DNA of 64,000 nucleotides from Paenibacillus allorhizosphaerae (GTDB lineage: Bacteria > Bacillota > Bacilli > Paenibacillales > NBRC-103111). The notes beneath the pieces are model-generated. The model was not told where the DNA came from. It was given only the letters and a program-made list of their open reading frames with translations, and ran no database searches. Location of the stretch: assembly GCF_910594985.1 (NCBI RefSeq), contig NZ_CAJVCE010000007.1, positions 62,001 through 126,000 on the forward strand, given 5' to 3'. Both the position numbers and the translations under genes were made by a program. Below are positions 16,708 through 24,920 of this stretch, one piece after another (within the stretch, counting starts at the first letter, position 1; every line of letters begins with the position of its first letter).

Positions 16708-16801
16708 CACCTTGTTCTACCCCTCCTGATGGATTTGTAAGAAAGTTCTGGTAATCAGTGTTGACGTTTTTGGAGGTAAATATTCTTGCGTCCGCAAAAA
16801 C

Positions 16802-16837
16802 AAAAACCGCAGCGCCCCTGGAAGGGCTGCTGCGGCT
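16802..16837 (-). terminator. terminator of pdp
   Basis: CCGCAGC and GCTGCGG stem with an inner GCCC/GGGC pairing; on the minus strand it is followed by TTTTTGTTTTTG. It ends the pdp transcript before dacF. Confidence 0.85.
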
Positions 16838-16847
16838 TAAACATTAA

Positions 16848-18182
16848 TCAATTATAATATTGTACGCCTGAACGGGTGACGACGGCGTATATAAGCTTCG
16901 GCTTCACCGTCTGTTCCGGACGTATCGCAAAAGCCGATGCGGCTCTTTCCGTCATCTGCCGGACCGTATCCGGATCGTCACTGCTCATGTACAGCTCCGC
17001 GATCGTCTCGCCTTCGCGAACTACATCTCCGACTCGCTTCGCCAGCTTCAAACCGACGGCAAGATCGATCCGGTCCTCTTTGGTCGCGCGGCCTGCGCCG
17101 AGCAGCATGGCTGTCAGCCCGAGCGATTCCGCGTCGATCGCAGCCACGTTTCCGTCCGATGGCGCCGGCACCGCGACGCGAAAGCGCGCCTCCGGCAGCC
17201 GCTTCGTGTCGTCAACGACACCGGCATCCCCGCCTTGCGCCGCGATCATCTGCCGCAGCTTCTCCAAAGCGGCGCCGCTCGCCAGCAGCTCCTGCACTTG
17301 GCGCTTGCCTTCCGCAACGTCCTTCGCCTTGCCTCCGAGTACGACCATATGTGCGGCAAGCTCCAGGCACAGCTCCGTCAGTTCAGCCGGCCCGCGGCCT
17401 CGGAGCGTCTCGATCGCTTCGAGCACTTCCAGTGCATTGCCGATCGAAGGTCCAAGCGGTTCGTCCATATTGGTAATGACCGCAATCGTCTCGCGGCCGA
17501 CTTCCGAACCGATCGCTACCATCGCTTCCGCCAGCTCCACGGAAGCTTCCAACGACTTCATGAATGCGCCGCGGCCTGTTTTCACATCGAGTACGATGGC
17601 GTCTGCGCCGGATGCGATTTTTTTGCTCATGATGGAGCTTGCGATCAGCGGCACCGATTCGATCGTGGCCGTAACGTCGCGAAGACCGTACAGCTTTTTG
17701 TCGGCCGGCGTCATATTACCCGATTGCCCTACGACCGCAAGGCCGATCGTGGTCACTTGCTCCAAAAACTGCAGTTTCGTCCGCTCCGTCTGGAAGCCGG
17801 GAATCGCCTCCAGTTTATCGATCGTGCCGCCCGTATGCCCGAGACCCCGGCCCGACATTTTGGCAACCGGTATGCCCGCGGCCGCAACAAGCGGAGCCAG
17901 AATCAAGGTTGTCGTATCGCCGACGCCGCCGGTGCTGTGCTTGTCGACTTTCACGCCGGGGATGGAGCTGAGATCGGCCTGATCGCCGGAGCGGGCCATC
18001 GCCAAAGTCATATCGGCCGTTTCCCGCGCCGTCATGCCATTGAAAAAAACGGCCATCGCCCATGCCGACATTTGGTAATCGGGTATGGTGCCGTTCGTAT
18101 AGCCGTTAATCAAAAATGCGATTTCTTCTGCGGTCAACTGTCCGCCGTCTCGTTTTTTATGTATGATATCTACTGTTCGCAT
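16848..18182 (-). CDS. pdp: pyrimidine-nucleoside phosphorylase
   Basis: 444 residues. Family glycosyltransferase fold with KHSTGGVGDTTTLI (phosphate-binding Lys/Ser/Gly loop), MSGRGLGHTGGTIDKLE and KKIASGADAIVLDVK. It phosphorolyses uridine and thymidine to free bases and (deoxy)ribose 1-phosphate, which DeoB then isomerises. ATG at 18182 follows GAGGGAG; a GTG at 18189 overlaps that site and was rejected. It belongs functionally with punA and deoB at 21-23 kb but is separated from them by an islet of unrelated genes. Confidence 0.96.
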   Translation of the reverse strand: MRTVDIIHKKRDGGQLTAEEIAFLINGYTNGTIPDYQMSAWAMAVFFNGMTARETADMTLAMARSGDQADLSSIPGVKVDKHSTGGVGDTTTLILAPLVAAAGIPVAKMSGRGLGHTGGTIDKLEAIPGFQTERTKLQFLEQVTTIGLAVVGQSGNMTPADKKLYGLRDVTATIESVPLIASSIMSKKIASGADAIVLDVKTGRGAFMKSLEASVELAEAMVAIGSEVGRETIAVITNMDEPLGPSIGNALEVLEAIETLRGRGPAELTELCLELAAHMVVLGGKAKDVAEGKRQVQELLASGAALEKLRQMIAAQGGDAGVVDDTKRLPEARFRVAVPAPSDGNVAAIDAESLGLTAMLLGAGRATKEDRIDLAVGLKLAKRVGDVVREGETIAELYMSSDDPDTVRQMTERAASAFAIRPEQTVKPKLIYAVVTRSGVQYYN

Positions 18183-18250
18183 CTCATGCACTCCCTCGCT
18201 TTCGGTATGCCCTGATGAACTGATATCAAGTATTATATGCGCCGCTGGGC

Positions 18251-18292
18251 AAAAAGAAAAGAAAGCTCCCGGGACTCCCCAAAAGCTTTCTT
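18251..18292 (-). terminator. terminator of the cupredoxin gene
   Basis: GAAAGCT and AGCTTTC form the stem, followed by TTTTCTTTTT on the minus strand, 14 bp beyond the cupredoxin gene stop. Confidence 0.75.
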
Positions 18293-18305
18293 CAACAAAT
18301 GTCTG

Positions 18306-18683
18306 TTATTGAACAATCAGTTTCGTTTTCATTTCCGCATGTCCCGGTCCGCATGGAAGGGCACAGTGAACTTCGTACGTGCCTGGTTTGTCGAACGTGA
18401 ATTCCATCGACTTCGTATTGTTGTCCAGTTTCACGCCAAGACCAACAATTTCAAGTGCGTGCAGCCCTTCCTTGTTTTGCAAGGAAACGGTCATTTTCTC
18501 GCCGGCTTTTACCGTATATTCCGGTTTATCGAATTGATAGTTCGTCGCAACGAACTTCAGTGTCGGTCCGGCTGCCGCTTCATGAGCCATCTCCGCCTGA
18601 CGAGTCGCGATGTTTTGGAACAAAACGCCCGTGCCGAGGAGACAAGCGATGATGAACAGTGAAAACATGATCCACTTTTGCAT
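18306..18683 (-). CDS. membrane-anchored cupredoxin with a complete CuA-type site
   Basis: 125 residues: an N-terminal membrane anchor (FSLFIIACLLGTGVLF) and a cupredoxin domain resembling the copper domain of cytochrome c oxidase subunit II. Ligands fit the CuA pattern: His75, Cys107, Cys111, His115 and Met118, in CALPCGPGHAEM. The usual Glu at Cys+2 is Leu109. There is only one membrane helix and no other oxidase subunit gene nearby, so it is not a normal COX subunit. It could carry electrons, shuttle copper or mature oxidase; the sequence does not decide. ATG at 18683, with AAGGGGGG upstream. Confidence 0.85.
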   Translation of the reverse strand: MQKWIMFSLFIIACLLGTGVLFQNIATRQAEMAHEAAAGPTLKFVATNYQFDKPEYTVKAGEKMTVSLQNKEGLHALEIVGLGVKLDNNTKSMEFTFDKPGTYEVHCALPCGPGHAEMKTKLIVQ

Positions 18684-18875
18684 AGGTAATCCCCCCTTAC
18701 TATTTAGCCGTGAAGACGCATAGTCTTATTGTACAAAATACATGAACATTTACACATGCCCTTTGGCGTCGATCCCGTGAAAACTTTGTGACAAATTTAA
18801 ACAGGAGCGGTTGCCTCATTGATATCCTTTGACATTTTAGCATAAGTTAGTCGTTCAACCAAATAAAGGCCGTGC

Positions 18876-18906
18876 AAAAGAAAACCTCCGCGCCAAGGCG
18901 GAGTTG
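18876..18906 (-). terminator. terminator of the zinc-ribbon gene
   Basis: CTCCGC and GCGGAG stem, followed on the minus strand by TTTTCTTTTG, about 30 bp after the stop at 18933. Confidence 0.8.
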
Positions 18907-18932
18907 TCAGTACCTCTCTAGTATGAAAAATG

Positions 18933-19343
18933 TTAGCGCGTGAGCCGCTCCCGAATTTGAAATCCGATGCCCCGCTCAGGCTGCTGGTGCTTCTCCGTCT
19001 GGTCTTTTAATTTATTGATCTCCGAGACGAGCCTGATACGGCAATCGCCGCAGAGATGATGCTGGCGAATCGGAGCACTGCAGGAGTTGCACGGATACGT
19101 AATATGCGGGTAACTGATCAGCGGCAGCCGATTATCTTTGATAAAGATATGGATGTCCTGCGGCGATACACCGGCTGCACCGGCCAGTTGTTCCGTCGTC
19201 GCTTTCCGATTAAACCGCAAATGAGTCAGGCAATCATTCAATTTCCCGTCATAAGAACGAATGCATTCCTGGCAAAGATTACGCAAGTTGTTCTGATATA
19301 CCTTTCCGCACTGCGGACAGTTGGAAACCTTTAACATCGTCAT
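18933..19343 (-). CDS. YvyF-like zinc-ribbon protein (flagellar-region family)
   Basis: 136 residues. It has an N-terminal zinc ribbon (Cys9, Cys12, Cys24, Cys27), a central helix-turn-helix-like stretch (ATTEQLAGAAGVSPQDIHIFIKDNRL) and a second Cys set (85, 88, 98, 101). This layout matches YvyF/TIGR03826, normally in the flagellar operon next to flgM. No flagellar gene is nearby, so this is a standalone copy, perhaps a paralogue. An extended -10 element, TGATATAAT (19408-19416, minus), lies upstream. Confidence 0.75.
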   Translation of the reverse strand: MTMLKVSNCPQCGKVYQNNLRNLCQECIRSYDGKLNDCLTHLRFNRKATTEQLAGAAGVSPQDIHIFIKDNRLPLISYPHITYPCNSCSAPIRQHHLCGDCRIRLVSEINKLKDQTEKHQQPERGIGFQIRERLTR

Positions 19344-19407
19344 CCCGGGTACCTCTTTTCGCCTGCCTATGATCCTTTAGAATTACGTTTATAGTGCCTT
19401 TTGCCCA

Positions 19408-19416
19408 ATTATATCA
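19408..19416 (-). promoter_or_regulatory. extended -10 promoter element
   Basis: TGATATAAT on the minus strand is a perfect TGnTATAAT, about 65 bp upstream of the zinc-ribbon gene start. No good -35 is present, as is allowed for extended -10 promoters. Confidence 0.45.
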
Positions 19417-19588
19417 TGATACCCTTAGTTCGAATAGTTATTTTATGCTAAAATTTTCTGAATTTTAGTTCTTTGGATGCAAACGGTTTTGGGTTGACTA
19501 CGGCTCATGCAACCATCGGATCAAGGCAATACTATGAGCGAAACAGCCCATATTTATTATTGCACCATTCGATATGGAGGTGAACATC

Positions 19589-19666
19589 ATGGCCAAGCAG
19601 CAGGGTCACGCCAATCAAAATACGACGACACGCAATAGCGATAAAGGTTCCAAGAAATCGAAGTAA
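19589..19666 (+). CDS. 25-residue Lys/Gln/Asn-rich peptide
   Basis: ATG at 19589 is preceded by GGAGGTG at ideal spacing and opens a 25-codon frame, MAKQQGHANQNTTTRNSDKG followed by SKKSK. The product is very polar and basic with no hydrophobic core, the composition of minor small acid-soluble spore proteins. I cannot match it to a named Ssp family. A long hairpin follows the stop directly, so it has the outline of a complete single-gene unit. It is too short for routine ORF calling. Confidence 0.62.
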   Translation: MAKQQGHANQNTTTRNSDKGSKKSK

Positions 19667-19673
19667 CGCAAAT

Positions 19674-19709
19674 AGCCCTTAATGCTACGCACTAGAGCGT
19701 TAAGGGCTT
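19674..19709. terminator. hairpin after the 25-residue gene
   Basis: AGCCCTTAA.GC and GCGTTAAGGGCT form a stem of more than 9 bp between the plus-strand small gene and the converging minus-strand gene. T-runs are weak on both sides. Confidence 0.6.
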
Positions 19710-19728
19710 AATCTCTCCTTGCATGCCT

Positions 19729-20199
19729 TCAGCTGTTTTCATCGATCCTTCCGATCGACAATACCCGGTACTGCAGCAGAACGAGCCGGAGTTCATGAAA
19801 GGAGGCTTCCGTGCAGCGGATTATAACCACCAGTTCGGGAAGAGGGCCTTTTCCCGGATTCTCGTTGCGCAAATAATGCCGCTGTATCCAACGTGTAATG
19901 CCCGTACCCAGCGTAAACCCGAGCAAAGCGCTAATGATGCCCCAAAGAATCGGTCCCCATTTTAACACGAAACCAAAGCTGATTCCGATTACGGAAAAAG
20001 CCGTTGCGGTCGCCATGCCGATTTCGAATGCGAGCGTTTTTTTATGCGGGTACCGCGTTGCCGTAACATCCGAGAGTCGGCTGCTCTTATCCATTACGAC
20101 CGTCATGATCGACTTGCGGGGAACTCCCGACTTTTCGAGAACGGACAATGCCTCTTCCACCTCTATCGAATGTTCAAACGTACCGATAATTAGCATCAT
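19729..20199 (-). CDS. conserved membrane protein of unknown function
   Basis: 156 residues. A soluble N-terminal part (LIIGTFEHSIEVEEALSVLEKSGVPRKSIMTVV) of a kind seen in stress- or signal-type proteins, two membrane segments at about 57-78 and 82-100, then a basic stretch and a C-terminal soluble part. I do not recognise the family. Its ATG follows the stop codon of the 262-residue gene with no gap (TAAATG), so the two are almost certainly translated together and may act in one complex. Confidence 0.65.
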   Translation of the reverse strand: MMLIIGTFEHSIEVEEALSVLEKSGVPRKSIMTVVMDKSSRLSDVTATRYPHKKTLAFEIGMATATAFSVIGISFGFVLKWGPILWGIISALLGFTLGTGITRWIQRHYLRNENPGKGPLPELVVIIRCTEASFHELRLVLLQYRVLSIGRIDENS

Positions 20200-20988
20200 T
20201 TATTCCGCCTTAGGGAAAATATCAATCTCAAAATGCGGATAGCGTTCACACAGATACTGTATTTGTTCCGTTCGGAGCAATTGATTATTGTCATGAGCCG
20301 TCATATATGCGTCATACATTGCTCCTCCGATCACCGAGGGCATAAATAACAACCAATGGGGTTTGAGTATCGTCTTAGACTCTTCAAGACGACCCAGGAT
20401 CAGCAATATCAGCGACTCGTGCGAATGCGAAAACGTCATATATATCGTCCACCAGATTACCCCATAAAACCCAAGCGATAGCCTGTTATTATAAAGTTGT
20501 CCGAGACCCGGAAAAATGAAAGAACAGTACAAAGCGGACAACGGCCTTTTCTTGGCGATGTATACAATGTTAAACGTCTGGATGCGAAAGGCCGTTAATC
20601 GGGCTCCTTCCAGTTTCGCAAGATGATACTGCTGATTCGCATCGACTGCTTTTATGTAGCTGTCCCAAATCGCGAAGAGATAAACGATCAAATATGCCAA
20701 CACCCACTTCGGTTCCAAGACCGCCGTAGCCAACTCGAATCTGCCGCTGAATGAATAAACGATGGCCTCGTTCATATGAGTTAACGTATTGATTATCACT
20801 TCCCAGAAGGACAACACAAACCCCCGGATATACTGGTGCAACAGGAAGTGACCGAATCCCGGGAAAGATATCGACCACCATGCCACAATGTACGGATTTT
20901 GCCAGCGCAAGTATGTAAACCCATCTTGACTGATCAGAGCTTGACGTCTTCGGACTCGGGCAGGAAAGGATTTGTTAAATGTTTTCAA
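20200..20988 (-). CDS. membrane protein with an internal two-fold repeat
   Basis: 262 residues, multi-spanning. Two copies of one roughly 80-residue unit are visible: about 39-119 and 154-235. Shared landmarks in order are FPGFGH / FPGLGQ, GF followed by a Trp, T..H..E, GR.E, a P.W.L block, and DSY / DAY with a downstream NQ. The PGxGxxY/L motif resembles small TM2-type domains. No function is assigned. Translation starts at TTG 20988 behind GGGAGAGGAG. It is followed directly by the 156-residue membrane protein gene. Confidence 0.68.
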   Translation of the reverse strand: MKTFNKSFPARVRRRQALISQDGFTYLRWQNPYIVAWWSISFPGFGHFLLHQYIRGFVLSFWEVIINTLTHMNEAIVYSFSGRFELATAVLEPKWVLAYLIVYLFAIWDSYIKAVDANQQYHLAKLEGARLTAFRIQTFNIVYIAKKRPLSALYCSFIFPGLGQLYNNRLSLGFYGVIWWTIYMTFSHSHESLILLILGRLEESKTILKPHWLLFMPSVIGGAMYDAYMTAHDNNQLLRTEQIQYLCERYPHFEIDIFPKAE

Positions 20989-21299
20989 GCTTAAGCTCCT
21001 CTCCCTGCTTTATTACAGACCAATGATGGTAAAGTTAGTATGCGGTACTCGCTGCCGAAAAATGCAGTTTACCATAACCAGCGAATGAATCAGAGCTTAA
21101 CAGCATTGGCAAAACACAAAAAGACCGCGTCAGATCGATAGCGGCATATCGAACGGATACGGTCAATCTATGGGACATTTTACATAGTACCAGCTCGGCT
21201 GCGGAGTGATTACAGCGCACTTTCGCGTATAAACCTGCACACCAACCGGGTAAATACCGGCTTCGTGCGATTCGCCGCTTCGACTACCTTGCTGCGTTG
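20989..21299. other. intergenic region between punA and the repeat membrane protein gene
   Basis: Contains the probable punA terminator (21118-21164) and, presumably, a promoter for the two membrane-protein genes, which I could not pin down. A 61-codon frame at 21035-21220 has no ribosome-binding site and overlaps the terminator, so it was not called. Confidence 0.6.
21118..21164 (-). terminator. probable terminator of punA
   Basis: Minus-strand arms GACCG..TC.G.TCGATA and TATCGA...CGGTC pair at 14 of 18 positions and are followed by TTTTTG. It is about 140 bp beyond the punA stop. Confidence 0.6.
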
Positions 21300-22127
21300 T
21301 TACAGTCGCGGTAAAATCCCCAAAATCAACTGCAAAAATGTTTGTTTTACCCGCTCGGTCGTCTCCATTACTTCTTCATGCGACAGCGGTTGATCCAATA
21401 TGCCGGACGCCATATTGCTGATACAAGAGAAGCCAAGCACTTCAATGCCTGCATGTCGCGCCACAATGACTTCGGATACGGTTGACATGCCTACGGCATC
21501 TGCTCCAAGCGTGCGCATCATGCGGATTTCCGCCGGCGTTTCATAGGTAGGTCCAAGCAGCCCGATATATACGCCTTCCTGCAGCTTGACGCCCTGTTCC
21601 GCCGCTACGGCCTTCGCCACCTCGCGCATCCGTTTGCTGTAAGCTTCGGACATGTCCGGAAAGCGGACGCCGAGCTCGCTTACATTCGGTCCGATCAAAG
21701 GGTTGCGGGACGTAAAATTGATGTGGTCCTTGATCAGCATCAAATCTCCAGCTTCATAGGACGTATTAATGCCGCCTGCCGCATTCGTAACGAGCAGCTT
21801 GCTGACGCCAAGCTCTTTCATGACGCGCACGGGGAACGAAACCGTTTCTACGCCATACCCTTCGTACATATGAAAGCGGCCCTTCATCAGCACCACTTGT
21901 CGTCCGCTTACAGTACCAAGAAGCAGCTCTCCGGCATGCCCTTCCACGGTGGACACAGGAAAATGCGGGATGTCCGAATAAGGGATCGTTACTGCGTTCT
22001 CTACGAGCTCCGCAATGACGCCCAAGCCGGAACCGAGAATTAATCCGATTTCCGGTTTCGCCGCGTACTTGCTGAGAATATAGGCCGCCGCTTCTTTGAT
22101 GTTTTGCAAAATAGGATGTTGATCCAT
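21300..22127 (-). CDS. punA: purine-nucleoside phosphorylase I
   Basis: 275 residues, trimeric PNP type. Motifs include LILGSGLGVIAE (phosphate loop), HFPVSTVEGHAGELLLG and MLVTNAAGGI-type segment KLLVTNAAGGINTSYEAGDL, plus GADAVGMSTVSEVIVARH. It cleaves inosine and guanosine (and deoxy forms) with phosphate. Start MDQHPILQNI at 22127 sits behind GGAAGGA; the upstream extension to 22148 is not family-like. It follows deoB by about 30 bp, forming a salvage operon with it. Confidence 0.96.
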   Translation of the reverse strand: MDQHPILQNIKEAAAYILSKYAAKPEIGLILGSGLGVIAELVENAVTIPYSDIPHFPVSTVEGHAGELLLGTVSGRQVVLMKGRFHMYEGYGVETVSFPVRVMKELGVSKLLVTNAAGGINTSYEAGDLMLIKDHINFTSRNPLIGPNVSELGVRFPDMSEAYSKRMREVAKAVAAEQGVKLQEGVYIGLLGPTYETPAEIRMMRTLGADAVGMSTVSEVIVARHAGIEVLGFSCISNMASGILDQPLSHEEVMETTERVKQTFLQLILGILPRL

Positions 22128-22157
22128 CGGTCTGACCGTCCTTCCCAATATATGATG

Positions 22158-23333
22158 CTATTTCAATTGCTGTAAAAAGCTGTTCCCGTTACCGGTCGAG
22201 CCTGCTTGAAAATTGTCGGCGACCGTCGCGCCGAGATCCGCGAACGTCGGTCTGATTCCTAACGAACCCGGCTCTTGAAGCGACGGGCTGTAGACCAATA
22301 ACGGGACATATTCCCGCGTATGGTCCGTGCCCGGATGCACCGGATCGTTGCCATGATCGGCTGTAATGATCAGCAAATCGTCCGGACCCGTCTTCTCCAT
22401 CAGCTTGGGCAGCCATTCATCGAACTCGTTGAGCGCGCCGGCGTAGCCTTCCGGGTCTCTGCGGTGGCCGAATAACGAATCGAAATCGACCAAGTTCGTA
22501 AACAGCAAACCTTGAAAATCATGATCGAGCAGCTCAAGCGTTTTGTGAATGCCGTCCAAATTGCTTTTCGTCGACGTTGCTTTCGTAACGCCTTCTCCGT
22601 CAAAGATGTCGTTGATTTTCCCGACCGCGATCACATCGTATCCTTCATTTTTCAGCATATTCATGACGGTAGGCGCGGGCGGCTTCACGGCGTAGTCGTG
22701 CCGGTTCGGCGTGCGAACGAAGGCGCCGGGCTTCCCGACATACGGACGGGCAATGACACGGCCCACGGCATACGGGTCTTCCAGCGTCAGCTTGCGGGCA
22801 ATTTCGCAGCCGCGGTACAGTTCGCCGAGCGGGATGATTTCTTCATGCGCGGCAAGCTGGAACACGCTGTCTGCCGAAGTATATACGATCCAGGCGCCGG
22901 TCTTCATCTGTTCTTCCCCGAGCTCAACCAATATTTCCGTTCCGGAGGCCGGTTTGTTGCCAATCACCTTGCGCCCCGTTTCCTTCTCGAACCGCTCGAT
23001 CAGCTCCGGCGGAAAGCCTTCCGGGAAGACGTTGAACGGAGTCGTTACGTCAAGTCCCATAATTTCCCAATGGCCCGTCATCGTATCTTTTCCAACCGAT
23101 ACTTCCGCCATTTTTCCGTAATAAGCTTGCGGCCGTTCTACAGCCTCCACCCCATGAAGCGGCGCGATTCGCCCTAACCCGAGCCGTTCGAGGTTCGGCA
23201 ATCGAAGCGACGGTACCCGCTGTGCAATATGTCCGAGCGTATGCGATCCGGCGTCGCCGAACCGCGGCGCATCGGGAAGTTCGCCGATGCCGACGCTATC
23301 AAGAACGATCAAGCATATCCGTTTATATTTCAA
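22158..23333 (-). CDS. deoB: phosphopentomutase
   Basis: 391 residues, alkaline-phosphatase-superfamily mutase. Metal ligands lie in [28 protein letters not shown] (catalytic Thr) and [18 protein letters not shown]. It interconverts ribose 1-phosphate and ribose 5-phosphate, linking nucleoside breakdown to central metabolism. The start codon is TTG (23333), with AAGGAGG seven bases upstream. Second gene after xerD in the conserved xerD-drm-punA order. Confidence 0.97.
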   Translation of the reverse strand: MKYKRICLIVLDSVGIGELPDAPRFGDAGSHTLGHIAQRVPSLRLPNLERLGLGRIAPLHGVEAVERPQAYYGKMAEVSVGKDTMTGHWEIMGLDVTTPFNVFPEGFPPELIERFEKETGRKVIGNKPASGTEILVELGEEQMKTGAWIVYTSADSVFQLAAHEEIIPLGELYRGCEIARKLTLEDPYAVGRVIARPYVGKPGAFVRTPNRHDYAVKPPAPTVMNMLKNEGYDVIAVGKINDIFDGEGVTKATSTKSNLDGIHKTLELLDHDFQGLLFTNLVDFDSLFGHRRDPEGYAGALNEFDEWLPKLMEKTGPDDLLIITADHGNDPVHPGTDHTREYVPLLVYSPSLQEPGSLGIRPTFADLGATVADNFQAGSTGNGNSFLQQLK

Positions 23334-23440
23334 GTGAGTTCCTCCTTACCGGATGACGGGCTTATCTTTAGTTTACCGCTATTATCGCAAAACGGATGGT
23401 TGTTTGCAAAGACGGAAGCCGATGCGATAGTTGAAGGAAT

Positions 23441-23469
23441 GAGCCCGCTCTTCAGCTAAGAGCGGGCTC
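23441..23469 (-). terminator. hairpin between xerD and deoB
   Basis: GAGCCCGCTCTT and AAGAGCGGGCTC are a perfect 12-bp stem with a 5-base loop, directly after xerD. The T-run on the minus strand is poor, so termination may be partial. Confidence 0.6.
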
Positions 23470-23480
23470 CCTCGGATCGG

Positions 23481-24380
23481 CTATTCTATTTTGGCCCGGG
23501 GATGTGTCCGGTCATACACTTCTTTTATTTTGCCGCGGGCGACTTGCGTATATATTTGCGTTGTCGATATATCCGCATGGCCGAGCATTTCCTGCACGGA
23601 TCTTAAATCCGCTCCGTTCTCAAGCAAGTGCGCTGCAAAAGAATGCCTCAACGTGTGCGGCGTAATTTCTGAACGAATCTCAGACTCCTGCGCGTACCGC
23701 TTTATGATTTTCCAAAAACCTTGCCGCGTAATGCGCGTCCCGAGATGGTTCACGAACAGCGCGTTTTCGATTTTGCCGGGCTTGAGCAGTTTTCTGCGGA
23801 CGGTTTCCGTATATGCGATGACGTATTTGGAAGCGACCTTACCCAGCGGAATCACACGTTCTTTCGTACCGTTCCCCGCGCAGCGCACGAATCCGAGCCC
23901 CGGATTGACGCTCTCCAGATCCAGCGAGATCAGCTCCGATACGCGTATGCCGGTCGCATACAGCACTTCAAGCATCGCCTTGTCTCTCATGCCGCTTAAC
24001 GTCGTTGTTCGCGGCGCTTCGAGCAGCTTCTCCACATCTTGAACGGACAAAATAATGGGAAGTCTTTTTTCCAGCTTCGGCGTTTCGAGCATCAAGGTCG
24101 GGTCGCTATCGAGCCGGCGTTCCTTCACCAAATACTGATAAAACGAACGAATCGATACTGTGCTTCGCGATATGGTCGCCGTTGCCCTTCCGAGCTGCTT
24201 CAGCTTCAGCAGATAGCTAGCAACATGCACTTTCCCGCTATCTTTCAGCAGATGTACGCCGGATTGCTCCAAATAATCTATGTATTGCGTTAAATCTCGT
24301 TTATACGAGTCCAATGTATTCGGGGCGAGTCCTTTTTCCTCTGTCAAATATTGGATGAATGACTGCAGATCCATTTTCAT
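23481..24380 (-). CDS. xerD: site-specific tyrosine recombinase XerD
   Basis: 299 residues. N-terminal SAM-like core-binding domain (LQSFIQYLTEEKGLAPNTLDSYKRD) and C-terminal catalytic domain with RVSELISLDL (Arg), HTLRHSFAAHLLENGADL (His, Arg), GHADISTTQIYTQ (His and nucleophile Tyr). It acts with XerC (CodV) at dif to resolve chromosome dimers. Position between the yqzK-like gene and deoB is as in Bacillus, which identifies it as the housekeeping XerD, not a mobile-element integrase. Confidence 0.96.
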   Translation of the reverse strand: MKMDLQSFIQYLTEEKGLAPNTLDSYKRDLTQYIDYLEQSGVHLLKDSGKVHVASYLLKLKQLGRATATISRSTVSIRSFYQYLVKERRLDSDPTLMLETPKLEKRLPIILSVQDVEKLLEAPRTTTLSGMRDKAMLEVLYATGIRVSELISLDLESVNPGLGFVRCAGNGTKERVIPLGKVASKYVIAYTETVRRKLLKPGKIENALFVNHLGTRITRQGFWKIIKRYAQESEIRSEITPHTLRHSFAAHLLENGADLRSVQEMLGHADISTTQIYTQVARGKIKEVYDRTHPRAKIE

Positions 24381-24481
24381 GCGTCAACGATCCCCTTCTA
24401 TGTTGTACAACGGTCAATTTGTAAAGCCGTTACATAAATATTCCACATCAAGGGGCCATTTCCTGCCGAAATGCAAAAAGC

Positions 24482-24721
24482 TTATTCGCCGATTCGATAA
24501 AAAAGCTTGAGCCGCTCTCCCATGCTGGTATTAGAATCGGGAAAAAGGGACGGCTCGCTTTGGAATACTTTTACCGCATGACCGGCAGGCTCTTTGTATT
24601 TGTGCGCAGGTTCGAGAAAATGCGTAAGCAGCAGCAGCCCGTGATAGAGCATAAACGTCAAGGCGATAAACAGCAGCATGAAACGAAACCGTTCCATCCA
24701 CTTGCGGGCGTGAATAATCAT
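24482..24721 (-). CDS. yqzK: YqzK-like DUF4227 membrane protein
   Basis: 79 residues: a short basic N-terminus, one membrane helix (FMLLFIALTFMLYHGLLLL) and a soluble tail. Position between fur and xerD and its size match YqzK/DUF4227 of Bacillus. The function is unknown. ATG at 24721 follows AGGAGG. It is separated from fur by the alanine dehydrogenase gene, which is extra relative to Bacillus subtilis. Confidence 0.78.
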   Translation of the reverse strand: MIIHARKWMERFRFMLLFIALTFMLYHGLLLLTHFLEPAHKYKEPAGHAVKVFQSEPSLFPDSNTSMGERLKLFYRIGE

Positions 24722-24875
24722 AGCCTGTACCTCCTATGGTGACGCCGCTGCGATTCGGCTTATAGACCGAGGCATAGCGGCGACCTTCGTCTGCAGCGGT
24801 CAAGCGACCGATACCGATTTTAGGTCCTTTAAAGTAACACTATGATTGACACACCCGATTTATGTCCGCCCCTGT

Positions 24876-24907
24876 CCGACACAGCTTGTCGGCTGCCGCA
24901 TGCGGCA
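24876..24907. repeat. two adjacent hairpins after ald
   Basis: CCGACA-CAGCT-TGTCGG (24876-24892) and the 14-bp palindrome TGCCGCATGCGGCA (24894-24907) lie within 45 bp of the ald stop. No T-run follows on the minus strand. They may stabilise the mRNA 3' end or help end transcription. Confidence 0.55.
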
Positions 24908-24920
24908 AGCGCCGTTCGGA

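Noticed and set aside
21035..21220. 61-codon minus-strand frame between punA and the repeat membrane protein
   Set aside because: No ribosome-binding site and it overlaps the punA terminator.
23481..24380. XerD as integrase of a mobile element
   Set aside because: The gene occupies the conserved housekeeping position between the yqzK-like gene and deoB, and no attachment sites, transfer or phage genes are near.
24531..24803. 90-codon minus-strand frame overlapping the yqzK-like gene
   Set aside because: Overlaps a better gene with a clear ribosome-binding site; no own site or family features.
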